This document shows positions 51,474 to 59,741 of a DNA stretch of 64,000 nucleotides, one piece after another. The notes below the pieces were generated by a model that was not told the origin of the DNA, did not search any database, and worked only from the letters and a program-made list of their open reading frames with translations. Origin of the DNA: Streptomyces prunicolor NBRC 13075 (lineage in GTDB: Bacteria; Actinomycetota; Actinomycetes; Streptomycetales; Streptomycetaceae); NCBI RefSeq assembly GCF_000367365.1, contig NZ_BARF01000003.1, positions 85,527 to 149,526 on the forward strand, given 5' to 3'. A program made the translations under genes and the position numbers. Positions within the stretch are counted from its first letter, which is position 1. Each line of letters starts with the position of its first letter.

Positions 51474-51995
51474 ATGAGTGCTGCGGTCGGGCGGCGGCGG
51501 GTGCCGGTGTGGCTGGGGATCGGTGTGGTCGTGCTCGCGGCGGTGGGCGGCGGGAGTGCCTGGCTGCTGCGGGACGAGCATCCGTTCGGGGACGCCCGGG
51601 CGTGCGCCGGGAGCGACCTGAGGCTGCCGGGCGTGATCACCGCCGGGGGCGCGACGATCCCCACCGACGCGCGCGACGTTCACTACTACACACACAACGG
51701 CAGCGCTCAAGTCACCTTCACGAGCGGGCTGGTAGCGGACTACCTGCGCCGCGCGGGCATCGTTCCGGAGGGGAAGGAACTGTTCGACAAGAAGTACGGG
51801 GAGCCCGCGGTCGACGACGACGAGCTCGCGCTGCCGGACGGCCTGTGCGGTTCGTCGCTGCGCGAGGCCGCCTGGGCGTATCACTCCACCGCCGCCAACG
51901 GCACCGGCGTCGCCGTCACCGTCGAGCAGTCCACGCTCGTCCCCGGCGCGTTCCGCTTCCCGGCCCGGGTCGTGGTCGGCTACACCACGCCCTGA
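51474..51995 (+). CDS. Hypothetical membrane-anchored protein
   Basis: 173 residues: short basic N-terminus, one membrane helix (VWLGIGVVVLAAVGGGSAWL) and an exported domain of about 135 residues with HYYTHNGSAQVTFTSGLVA, two Cys residues (ACAGSD, GLCGSS) and AAWAYHSTAANGTGVAV. GAGGGGG precedes ATG 51474. No family recognised. Confidence 0.75.
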   Translation: MSAAVGRRRVPVWLGIGVVVLAAVGGGSAWLLRDEHPFGDARACAGSDLRLPGVITAGGATIPTDARDVHYYTHNGSAQVTFTSGLVADYLRRAGIVPEGKELFDKKYGEPAVDDDELALPDGLCGSSLREAAWAYHSTAANGTGVAVTVEQSTLVPGAFRFPARVVVGYTTP

Positions 51996-52020
51996 GCCGG
52001 TCCCCCGATGTCGGCGTGCG

Positions 52021-52926
52021 TCAGTTCTGGTGGACGACGTTGCGGCCCGGCCCGCCGGACAGGGTGTCCGTGCCCGTGCCGCCCCACAGCGTGTCGTTGC
52101 CGGAGTTGCCGTAGATCGTGTCGGCGCCGGCATCGCCGTAGAGGACGTCGTTGCCCGTGCCGCCGTAGATGAAGTCGTTCCCGGCGCCGCCGTGGATCCT
52201 GTCGTTTCCGGTGCCGCCGGTCAGGCTCTGGGCGCCCGCGCCACCGGTGATGACGTCGTTGCCGGCCCCGCCGTCGGCCGCGTCGCCGGTGGTCGAGATG
52301 GTGTCGTTGCCGTTGCCGCCCTGGGCGATGGTGCCGGCGGCGGCCTTGAGGGTGTCGTTGCCGTCGTCGCCCCAGCCCACCGAGTACTTGCCCAGGGTGA
52401 GGGTGTCGTTGCCGGTGCCGCCCGAGACGTAGTTGCCGTCGACGCTGCCGTCCTCGGTGGCCTTGTCGTTGCCGGCGCCCAGGTCGACCGAGGCGAAGTT
52501 GTACGTCTGGTTGGTCTTGTTGTGGTACGCGAGCGTGTCGTTGCCGTTGCCGAGCGTCAACTGCAGGGTGGGGTACGGGTCTTGACTGTCCAGGGTGGTG
52601 ACCGTGCAGCTGACCTTGGTGTGGTCCGAGGCGCTGGGGTACGAACAGCCCGTGCCCGCCTTGACGGTGACCACGTCGTCGATGACGTACGTGATCTTCT
52701 CGGTGCCGGTCACGTGCGTCGCGGTGACGACCACCTTGTTGGCCTGGCCCGCGGCGGCCGTGTAAATGACCTCCTGGCCACCGGAGTTGAGCCCGGCGGT
52801 GGCCGGCGCCGTGGCCGCGCCCGCCGTCCCGGCGAGGAACAGCGGGGCGATCAGCGCGGTGCCGAGAGCGAGCGTCAGCGCCGAAGCGGAACGCGTCGTA
52901 CGGCGACGGGAAGAACGAGAGGACAT
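52021..52926 (-). CDS. Secreted RTX/hemolysin-type calcium-binding repeat protein
   Basis: 301 residues: signal peptide (1-38), a beta-rich N-terminal part, then RTX nonapeptides GGxGNDxIx from about residue 185 (GGTGNDRIHGGAGNDFIYGG), which fold as Ca2+-dependent parallel beta rolls. No catalytic domain, so it is likely a secreted structural or matrix protein. It ends in GPGRNVVHQN. Confidence 0.9.
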   Translation of the reverse strand: MSSRSSRRRTTRSASALTLALGTALIAPLFLAGTAGAATAPATAGLNSGGQEVIYTAAAGQANKVVVTATHVTGTEKITYVIDDVVTVKAGTGCSYPSASDHTKVSCTVTTLDSQDPYPTLQLTLGNGNDTLAYHNKTNQTYNFASVDLGAGNDKATEDGSVDGNYVSGGTGNDTLTLGKYSVGWGDDGNDTLKAAAGTIAQGGNGNDTISTTGDAADGGAGNDVITGGAGAQSLTGGTGNDRIHGGAGNDFIYGGTGNDVLYGDAGADTIYGNSGNDTLWGGTGTDTLSGGPGRNVVHQN

Positions 52927-53291
52927 CGCACAACCTCCGTGGAAAATAAGGGGAGTTGGGGGAAATCGAGGTGACGGAAACCGGTGGATCCGGATTCCGG
53001 CACAGCGTCTGACCGTCCCTCCGCGTCCTTGGTTGTGCGTCCTTTCGCACGGGTGCCGTATCCCGGTGAAGTGTCAGCCGTGATTCAGCGCGAATTCATG
53101 AACTGGCCCGCAGATTCACTCCAACCCTCACTAAGGACACCTGACAAAAGTGCTGGGCTTGGCCTGGTCGGGCCTGGTGGTGCGCGCGTTCCAACGTATG
53201 GATTGTTGAACGATCCTTCAATATGCTGGTTCAACACTGAGTCGTCTGCTTCGCGGACGTGGAACGGCAACCAACCGGAGGGCTGCAGGAG
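52927..53291. promoter_or_regulatory. 365-nt divergent promoter region with an AT-rich inverted repeat
   Basis: It holds the promoters of the RTX gene and of the gene at 53292. At 53206-53221 TTGAA and TTCAA flank six nt, and GTTGAAC (53205-53211) mirrors GTTCAAC at 53229-53235. AT-rich symmetric sites of this sort suit GntR-type regulators. No gene is visible. Confidence 0.5.
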
Positions 53292-53933
53292 ATGAGCTCG
53301 TATCAGTTCGAACAGGTCGACGACCTCGGGCGGATCCTGTTCTGCGACGACCCCGCGCTGCAGCTCGAGTGCGTGCTGGGGGGCCTGGAGACCGCGGAAG
53401 GCACAATCACCATCCATCCCGCACAGACACCCCGCATGCCCACTGCTCTCTTCGAGTTCAGGCATGCCGTGGGCGTGGGCTACTTCGGGTACGTCGCGCC
53501 GAAGGGAGCCTCGCTCGACGAGATACCCGAGGAACCGCAGCTCGAAGGCGCCATCCTGTTCGGCATGAGGCGCCTACCGCCCGACGTCTACTGCGAACTG
53601 CCCTCGATCCCCGGATGGGAGCTGCACGAGATACCCGATGAACAGCCAAAACTGGCGCAGAGCTACGGATACACCTACTCCCGGCTGGAACTGCGGACGC
53701 CCGACGGCGAGATCTACTCCCGGACCTGGGTCCCGCACGACCCCGAGTGGACAGCCGCCGCCCTGCGTCACGGCTACGTCGTGTGCCTGTGCGGCGTGGA
53801 ACTGGGGATTCGCGGACTGTACGCGATGACCGACGCCCAGCACACCCCGGGCATGCGCCACGAGTCCTTCCGCCGCGGATGCGCGCTGGGCCTGACCATC
53901 GGCGGGATCGTCGCCTACGTCGACCACCGCTGA
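53292..53933 (+). CDS. Hypothetical protein
   Basis: 213 residues, acidic, no signal peptide or membrane helix. Motifs: FEQVDDLGRILFCDDPALQL, VPHDPEWTAAALRHGYVVCL and HESFRRGCALGLTIGGIVAY. It carries six Cys residues. GGAGGG lies 9 nt before ATG 53292. I do not recognise the family. Codon use is somewhat less GC-extreme than that of its neighbours, and the AT-rich upstream repeat could be its operator. Confidence 0.65.
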   Translation: MSSYQFEQVDDLGRILFCDDPALQLECVLGGLETAEGTITIHPAQTPRMPTALFEFRHAVGVGYFGYVAPKGASLDEIPEEPQLEGAILFGMRRLPPDVYCELPSIPGWELHEIPDEQPKLAQSYGYTYSRLELRTPDGEIYSRTWVPHDPEWTAAALRHGYVVCLCGVELGIRGLYAMTDAQHTPGMRHESFRRGCALGLTIGGIVAYVDHR

Positions 53934-53950
53934 CTCGCGAAACACATTTC

Positions 53951-53998
53951 GTCAGGAGTCGTAAGGGGTACGAGTGGTCAGGAGTCGTAAGGGGTACG
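53951..53998. repeat. 26-nt-period direct repeat at a gene 3' end
   Basis: A 22-nt sequence beginning GTCAGGAGTCG at 53951 recurs exactly at 53977. The right copy includes the stop codon and last codons of the acyltransferase gene. Confidence 0.95.
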
Positions 53999-55132
53999 GG
54001 CCAGTTCGTCCGCGTCACGACGGAACGCCCACCGCAACTCCGGTTCCATGGCGAAGCGGAAGAGCCGTCGGATCGGCGGGGTGCACAGCGCGGTCACGAC
54101 GACGGCGGCGACCACGGTCACCGTGATCTCGCCGAGCGGACCCCGCATCCACGAAGTGTCGTACCAGCCCCAGGACTTGGCGCCCTGCGCGACGAACCCG
54201 TGCAGCAGATAGCCGTAGAGCGTGCCCGCGCCCAGGGCGGTGAACCAGGTGCGGCGGCGCGGTACCCAGGCGAGGAAGCAGGCGACCAGCAGCGTCGAGC
54301 AGGCGAACAGGGCCAGCGTCATCAGGGGCCCTTCCCAGGCGGGCACGCCGAGTTGCTCCGCGCTCCCGTTGTGGAAGAGCCAGGCGTAGTCGAAGCGCGG
54401 GACCGACCAGTACGCCACGACGAGCGCGCACCCGAACACCGGTACCGCCAACTGCCGTACCTCCGGCCGCCGTACGAGCTGGAAGTGCTCCGGCTTCAGA
54501 CACAGACCGAGCACGAAGTACGGCAGGAACTGCAACACCCGTTGCAGATCGAGGTCGTTGCCGATGGAGGGGGAGAGCGTCGCCAGCATCGCGATGACCA
54601 GCGCGAGGGGCAGCGGTTGGCGTACGTGCTTCCAGATCGGCGTGGTCAGCCGCCAGACGAACAGCGCCGCCAGGAACCACGTCAGATACAGCGGGTCCAA
54701 CAGGCTGATGGCGCGGCCGGGTTGGTGGTCGGTCCAGCGTGTGTAGAGCGTGTACGCCGTCTCGAACACGACGTACGGCACGACAACTCCCCCCAGCAGC
54801 CGCCTGATCTGCGGCGGGGTCGCCCGGAAACTCCGCGAGAAGTACCCGGAGATCACGATGAACGCCGGCATGTGCACGGCGTAGACAAGCGTGTAGAGCG
54901 CGGTGACGCTACGGCTGCTCGACCGCAGCGGCTCCCAGGAGTGGCCGATCGCCACCAGCACGATCGCCAGGTATTTGGCGTTGTCGAAGAAGGGGTCGCG
55001 TTGCTTTCCGGGGGTGCGCTCCGACGCGGTGGGCTCCGCCGTGGGGGCGGTGGGGCTGGGGGACGGTCCGGTGTGACCGTGGGCCTGGGTGGCGCCGGGG
55101 GGCTCGGCGGAGGCGTTGGGAGAAGCACGCAT
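53978..55132 (-). CDS. Acyltransferase-3 family membrane protein
   Basis: 384 residues. A Pro/Thr-rich cytosolic N-terminus (1-45) is followed by about ten membrane helices. The family pattern RDPFFDNAKYLAIVLVAIGH contains the essential His, and PAFIVISGYFSRSFR follows. These enzymes O-acylate sugars, polymers or lipids on the outer face of the membrane. Confidence 0.92.
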   Translation of the reverse strand: MRASPNASAEPPGATQAHGHTGPSPSPTAPTAEPTASERTPGKQRDPFFDNAKYLAIVLVAIGHSWEPLRSSSRSVTALYTLVYAVHMPAFIVISGYFSRSFRATPPQIRRLLGGVVVPYVVFETAYTLYTRWTDHQPGRAISLLDPLYLTWFLAALFVWRLTTPIWKHVRQPLPLALVIAMLATLSPSIGNDLDLQRVLQFLPYFVLGLCLKPEHFQLVRRPEVRQLAVPVFGCALVVAYWSVPRFDYAWLFHNGSAEQLGVPAWEGPLMTLALFACSTLLVACFLAWVPRRRTWFTALGAGTLYGYLLHGFVAQGAKSWGWYDTSWMRGPLGEITVTVVAAVVVTALCTPPIRRLFRFAMEPELRWAFRRDADELARTPYDS

Positions 55133-55372
55133 TCGGCTCGCCTCACCGCTTCACGGCGGTTCAAACATCCCGCGCGCCACTCTTTTCTCACCCATTTCTC
55201 GCCCACTTCTCCCCTACTCCTTCCCTATGCCTCCCCACTCCTCCCCCACTTCTCGCCCTCCTCGGGCCCTCTTCAGTTCCCCTCCTTGCCTCCTCTGAGC
55301 AGCCTGGCCTGCCGGAACACTGCCGGAGATCGCACAAGCGCCTGCCGCGCCGGCCGAGGCAGAGTTCGGACC
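55133..55372. other. Intergenic polypyrimidine tract
   Basis: Between divergent genes, about 55170-55300 is almost pure C/T on the plus strand with repeated CTTCTCxCCC and CCTCCCC units. No gene is present. Confidence 0.6.
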
Positions 55373-56911
55373 ATGACCGACGTCCCCGAAGTGATCTGCC
55401 GTCCCCGCTCGCCCCGCGCCCTGTGGTTCTGCGTCGCGTTCGCGGCGGCGGGGGTGGTCGCCGCGGTGGTGTGGACGGTGTACCGCGGACCGGACGCGCT
55501 GTGGCTGCTGGTCCCCGGCGCGGCGCTCGCCTTCGTCGGTCTCGTGGCGCTCCACCTGGTCACCGCCCGGGTGGACGCCGACGCGTACGGTCTGCGGTCC
55601 CGGACGCTGCTGCGCCGCTGGAGCGTGCCGTGGCACGAGGTCGCCGATCTCCAGCTATGGCTGAAGAGCCATTCGCGGGGCGCCCAGAGCCGTCGCGTCA
55701 GCGTGCTGCTGCGGAACGGACGCAGACGGACCCTGCCGCTGCCGACGAGCTCGTCCGCCAAAATCCTGGACTTCCACGACCAGTTGGACGCCCTCCGCGC
55801 GCTGCACCACCGCTACGGAACCGACGTCCCGGAGTCGGCTTCGGCGAGCGTCCGCGTCATCTCGGACCGTACGGCCGGGCGCTTCCCGGTCGCGGCGGCG
55901 GGCTGGTGCGTGACGCTGCTCATCGGGGCGGCCGTGCTGGCGGTGCCCGTGTCGGGCGTCGCGGCGGACCAGCGGGCGTGGGCGGCGGCCGTCCCGTGCA
56001 CCGCCGCGACGCCCGACGCGGAGCTCGGGGAGTGTCTGACCTACGTGCCGGCGGTGATCGCGCGGACCGACTCCAACCGGTCCAAGAAGATCGGCTGGGT
56101 GTACTTCGCCGACAACCGGCCCTTCGAGCGCACCATGGTCTCGCGCGAGGCGGCCGACGGTTTTCACGCCGGGGACAAGGTCCGACTGACCTTCTGGCGC
56201 AACGACCTGATGGCGATCACCGGACCGCGGTACGTCTGGCGCGAGCATGTCCAGTCCGCCGGAGACCTGGCCGCCATCGCGGCCCTCGCCGTCCTCGCCG
56301 CGGGCTACTCCGGCGCCCGGCTGCTGGTGAGCCTGCGCGGCCGCCGCCTCCCCGGCGACGAAGTCCTGCCCTCCGCCCTGCCGTTCACGCTCGTCCTCGC
56401 CGGTACGGCCGTGTGGCTGCTGCCCCTGTGCTACTTCCACCCCACGACCCTGTTCGCCTCCGCCCCGACGATCGCGTGGGCGGCGGCGGGCACACTCGGT
56501 ACGGCCGCGCTCTTCGGCCGGGCCTGGCGGGCCACCCGCGTCCGCGCACCCCGACCGGCCGAAGTGCCCGCGGAACTCCCCGAGTTGGACGGGGAGGTGT
56601 TCCTGTCGGCCCGCTTCCTGGAGCACACCGACTACAACCCGCACGGCTTCGGCACCCACATCGCCCTCGGCGACGGCCCGCCCGCGGTGACCCCGGGCCC
56701 GGGCCGCTTCGCGGCACACCGGATCCCGGCGGAACGGCTCACCGTCCGGACGGTACGACGGGTGCGCGGCGAGGACGGCGACACCGTGCCCAGCGGGTGG
56801 CATGTCGCCGAACTGGACGACGGGGGGCGGCTGGTGAGGCTCGCGGCGGCGCCGGACGACTTGGCGGTGGTGCTGCGGGAGTTGGGGACGGCTGTGCACG
56901 AGCAGTCGTAG
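55373..56911 (+). CDS. PH-domain-containing membrane protein
   Basis: 512 residues: two membrane helices (22-70), a bacterial PH-like domain (VDADAYGLRSRTLLRRWSVP, WHEVADLQLWLKS), then an extracytoplasmic segment, two more helices (about 305-390) and a cytosolic C-terminal region. The PH-like part resembles DUF304/bPH6 proteins of actinobacteria. The start ATG 55373 lies after AGAGTTCGGACC. Function unknown. Confidence 0.8.
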   Translation: MTDVPEVICRPRSPRALWFCVAFAAAGVVAAVVWTVYRGPDALWLLVPGAALAFVGLVALHLVTARVDADAYGLRSRTLLRRWSVPWHEVADLQLWLKSHSRGAQSRRVSVLLRNGRRRTLPLPTSSSAKILDFHDQLDALRALHHRYGTDVPESASASVRVISDRTAGRFPVAAAGWCVTLLIGAAVLAVPVSGVAADQRAWAAAVPCTAATPDAELGECLTYVPAVIARTDSNRSKKIGWVYFADNRPFERTMVSREAADGFHAGDKVRLTFWRNDLMAITGPRYVWREHVQSAGDLAAIAALAVLAAGYSGARLLVSLRGRRLPGDEVLPSALPFTLVLAGTAVWLLPLCYFHPTTLFASAPTIAWAAAGTLGTAALFGRAWRATRVRAPRPAEVPAELPELDGEVFLSARFLEHTDYNPHGFGTHIALGDGPPAVTPGPGRFAAHRIPAERLTVRTVRRVRGEDGDTVPSGWHVAELDDGGRLVRLAAAPDDLAVVLRELGTAVHEQS

Positions 56912-57019
56912 ACGAGTGTTCTTTGTGTCGGGTCGGCGGACGCAGGGGCCATGGGGTTCCCTCCCACCGCCGGGCGGAGCCTCTTCTCTTGACTCCGGGA
57001 GGAGGGCAGGATCTTGACC

Positions 57020-58045
57020 ATGAGGATTCTGGTCATGGGCGGTACGTGGTTCCTGGGCAAGAGCATCGTGGAGGAAGCTCTTCAGCGCGACTGGGATGTG
57101 ACGACGTTCAACCGCGGCCGGTCCGGGCAGGACGTGCCTGGGGTCCGCGCACTCCACGGCGACCGCACCGAAGAGGCAGACCTCAACCGGCTTGCTGCAC
57201 AGGGGCCTTGGGACGCCGTGATCGACACGTCCAGTTCCGAGCTTCCGCCACGTGACGTGCGGCTGGCCGCGCAGGCCCTGCGTGATGCGGCATCCCGGTG
57301 GGTGCATGTCTCGACGGTGTCGGTGTACGCGGGGTGGCCGCACCAGACGTTGACCGAAGCGTCCGAGGTGCTGGAGTGCCCTTCGGACGCGGACGCGTCC
57401 TTCGGCTACACCGGTGCGGACGGTTCGCCCACCAAGTACGGATTCCAGAAGGCCGGCGGGGAGCGGGCCGTCACCGAAGCCTTCGGCGAGCGGGCGGTGT
57501 TCCTTCGGCCCGGGGTCATCCTCGGCCCCGGTGAGTACGTGGGGCGGCTGCCTTGGTGGTTGAGCCGGGCCGCCCGTGGCGGATCAGTTCTGGCGCCGGC
57601 TCCGGCCGACCGGCGTATCCAGCCGGTCGACGTGCGTGACGTCGCGGCCTTCGCCGTGGACCAGGCAGCCGAGTCCTCCGCGGGTGCCTTCAATGTGGCC
57701 CACCCCGAGGGGATCAGTTTCGGTGACTTCCTACTCGCCTGCCTCGCCGTCACCGAGACGGACGGCCGCCCGGTGTGGGTGGAGCCGGACGTGCTCGTCG
57801 AGCATGGGGTCCGGCAGTGGACCGAGCTGCCCCTGTGGCGTACCCACACGGGCGTGTGGTCGGTGGACGCCGGTCGGGCGGTGGCGGCCGGGCTTCGGTG
57901 CCGCCCGCTGATCGAGACGGTCGCGGACACCTGGGCCTGGCTGCACGCCGATGGCCGCCCCGTAGATCATCCCCGCTGGGCGGAGCACGGGTTGGCCGCA
58001 GGGAAGGAGGCCAGGATCCTCGCTGCCCTGGCCTCCGATTCCTGA
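57020..58045 (+). CDS. NAD-dependent epimerase/dehydratase-like SDR protein
   Basis: 341 residues with RILVMGGTWFLGKSIVEEAL (NAD site), HVSTVSVYAGW, and GYTGADGSPTKYGFQKAGGE, where Tyr and Lys keep the YxxxK spacing. LRPGVILGPGEYVGRLPWW is typical of extended SDRs resembling reductases of chloroplast RNA-binding type. ATG 57020 is preferred over TTG 57014. Confidence 0.9.
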   Translation: MRILVMGGTWFLGKSIVEEALQRDWDVTTFNRGRSGQDVPGVRALHGDRTEEADLNRLAAQGPWDAVIDTSSSELPPRDVRLAAQALRDAASRWVHVSTVSVYAGWPHQTLTEASEVLECPSDADASFGYTGADGSPTKYGFQKAGGERAVTEAFGERAVFLRPGVILGPGEYVGRLPWWLSRAARGGSVLAPAPADRRIQPVDVRDVAAFAVDQAAESSAGAFNVAHPEGISFGDFLLACLAVTETDGRPVWVEPDVLVEHGVRQWTELPLWRTHTGVWSVDAGRAVAAGLRCRPLIETVADTWAWLHADGRPVDHPRWAEHGLAAGKEARILAALASDS

Positions 58046-58051
58046 ATCGCC

Positions 58052-58309
58052 TTATCCCTCCATGGCGGCCAATGCTCCTGCTCTCGCGCCGAGTTGGTGT
58101 TGGGCGGCCAGTCGGCTGAAGTGCTCCAGGCGGTCGCCGATCTCATTGGCGAGGGGCGTTCGGCGGAAGCGCTGGTCGGTCAGAGTTCGGCGAACGCGCG
58201 CGGTGCGGGTCAGCAGGCCGGTGGCGCGTTGCTCGCCGGGCACGGTCCGAAACCGACCGATCTTCGCGTCACGGCGTTCCGCCCAGTCCTTCAGCGGTTC
58301 GTCGTCCAT
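58052..58309 (-). CDS. Small basic hypothetical protein
   Basis: 85 residues, Arg/Leu/Ala-rich and helical (MDDEPLKDWAERRDAKIGRF then RTVPGEQRATGLLTRTARVR). GAGGAA is placed for ATG 58309. No domain recognised. It is convergent with the epimerase gene and lies downstream of the methyltransferase remnant on the same strand. Confidence 0.55.
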   Translation of the reverse strand: MDDEPLKDWAERRDAKIGRFRTVPGEQRATGLLTRTARVRRTLTDQRFRRTPLANEIGDRLEHFSRLAAQHQLGARAGALAAMEG

Positions 58310-58340
58310 CCTGGCGTTCCTCGCGTCGGTGGTGGCTGTC

Positions 58341-58868
58341 TCAGGAGGGTAGCGGCCACTGGGGGCCGTTCGGGTTGCCGAGCCAGACCACCTGTTCGTC
58401 GTGGGAGACCGTGACGCCGAACTCGGCGCGGTTCGGTGAGCCGTATTTCTCCCAGATGGCGACCGCCGACTCGACCGCGTCCCAGAGATGGCGCGGGCCG
58501 CCCTGGCGGACCTGCCAGCCGTTGTCCGTGGCAGTGAGGACGGCGAAGGAATCGGTGACGCTGTCCAGCACGAACGTGGCGGCCGGACCGCCGTCGTCCG
58601 GCAAGGAGAAGAACCGGGCGTCCGGCGCCGCGAGTTGTGCCATGAAGGCCGGGCCGGAGGTCGTAAGAACGTCTGGCCCGTACGTGGCTTTCCGCTTCGT
58701 TCCGTCGTCGGGCCCCGGGATCACGCCGAGGCTCTCCGGCGCGTCCTGCTGGCGGGCGATCATGAAGCTCGGGTCGTCCTCGCTGAACCAGCCGCTCGCG
58801 CTGTCCCCGCTGACGGTGAGCTTGACCAGGCCCAGGGAGCGCATCCACCCACGGAGGGTGGTGAGGAT
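58341..58868 (-). pseudogene. C-terminal remnant of a PIMT-type methyltransferase
   Basis: The frame to stop 58341 reads TSGPAFMAQLAAPDARFF, QGGPRHLWDAVESAVAIWEK and FGVTVSHDEQVVWLGNPNGP, which matches my recollection of the C-terminal third of actinobacterial protein-L-isoaspartate-type methyltransferases linked to this HATPase module. The SAM-binding domain is absent; upstream the sequence runs, out of frame, into the zinc-protein gene. An internal ATG at 58844 could still express a 167-residue fragment. Confidence 0.55.
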
Positions 58869-59059
58869 GACACCGCCTGGCAGTCGGGTGTGCAGACCCA
58901 GAGCCGGAACAGGAAGCCTCGGTGGCACACGTCGCCCAGCACCCGGCCGCTGGCGCCCAACCGCCTGGCGCAGAAGGCACAGTCCATGGCCATCTGCTGG
59001 CGGGGCCTGAGGTGTGCGGTGTCCGGGAGAGGCTGGGTCAACGTGGCCGCGGTGCTCAC
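58760..59059 (-). CDS. Small Cys-rich (zinc-ribbon-like) protein with a foreign 3' end
   Basis: 99 residues from GTG 59059, overlapping the ATP-binding protein stop as GTGA. The first 60 residues look authentic (CAFCARRLGASGRVLGD, FRLWVCTPDC: two Cys pairs for a metal). After residue 61 the protein is Ser/Pro/Arg-rich and out of frame with the methyltransferase remnant, consistent with a deletion fusing the two genes. Confidence 0.6.
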   Translation of the reverse strand: MSTAATLTQPLPDTAHLRPRQQMAMDCAFCARRLGASGRVLGDVCHRGFLFRLWVCTPDCQAVSSSPPSVGGCAPWAWSSSPSAGTARAAGSARTTRAS

Positions 59060-59502
59060 TCGTCGCCCTCGATGAGGAGTTCGGCCCAGACCTCTTTGCC
59101 CCACGGGCGTCTGCCCGAGCCGCGCAGGTCATAGCCCCAGCGGTCGGCGACGGCGTCGATGAGGAACAGGCCACGCCCTGACTCGTCGTCGTCATCAGGC
59201 GGACCAAGAACCGGCAGGCGCGAAGGTGCCCGGTCCACCACCCCGACCCGTATCCGTTCCGCGCTCGGCCGCCCGACCATCAGGCGGATCGAGTGGCACG
59301 AGGTGTGCCTGACGGCGTTCGCGATCAGTTCCGAGATGATCAGCGCGGCACGGTCGGCGAGGTTGTCGAGGTGCCATACGCCGAGAGCGTCCCGAACGAG
59401 CTTGCGGCCGATCTCGGCCGTGGACGGCTCGCAGGGGAAGGTCTGGCTGTAGGCGGGGTGGCCGGTGGGGGCGGCCTGAACTGACGTACTGAGACTCGTC
59501 AT
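59056..59502 (-). CDS. ATP-binding protein, RsbW-type HATPase (anti-sigma-like)
   Basis: 148 residues: LADRAALIISELIANAVRHT is the N box and GVVDRAPSRLP plus DESGRGLFLIDAVADRWGYD the G boxes of the HATPase_c_2 family. Streptomyces carry many such kinases regulating partner-switching or conservon systems. It is the first gene of a coupled unit with the Cys-rich protein and is divergent from the XRE/TPR regulator. Confidence 0.92.
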   Translation of the reverse strand: MTSLSTSVQAAPTGHPAYSQTFPCEPSTAEIGRKLVRDALGVWHLDNLADRAALIISELIANAVRHTSCHSIRLMVGRPSAERIRVGVVDRAPSRLPVLGPPDDDDESGRGLFLIDAVADRWGYDLRGSGRRPWGKEVWAELLIEGDE

Positions 59503-59741
59503 TGGGCGTGGGGCCTTCGTGTTGTCTCGGCGCCCGGCTTGCCCCCTCAGCAGGTGTCAGGGGCGGCCCGGGCCGGTCAACAGCCGCCCGCACATGGGTG
59601 ACGGGCAGCCAGCAACCAGACAACTCCCGTCTACGGTGGGTTGGTTAGGGCGATCAGCCAGTCTCCCGGCGCAGCCGCCTAGGGCGATTTGACCTGCCGT
59701 TTACCTGGCGGGTGCGGGTTCGTGAGAGCTACCGTGCGGAC

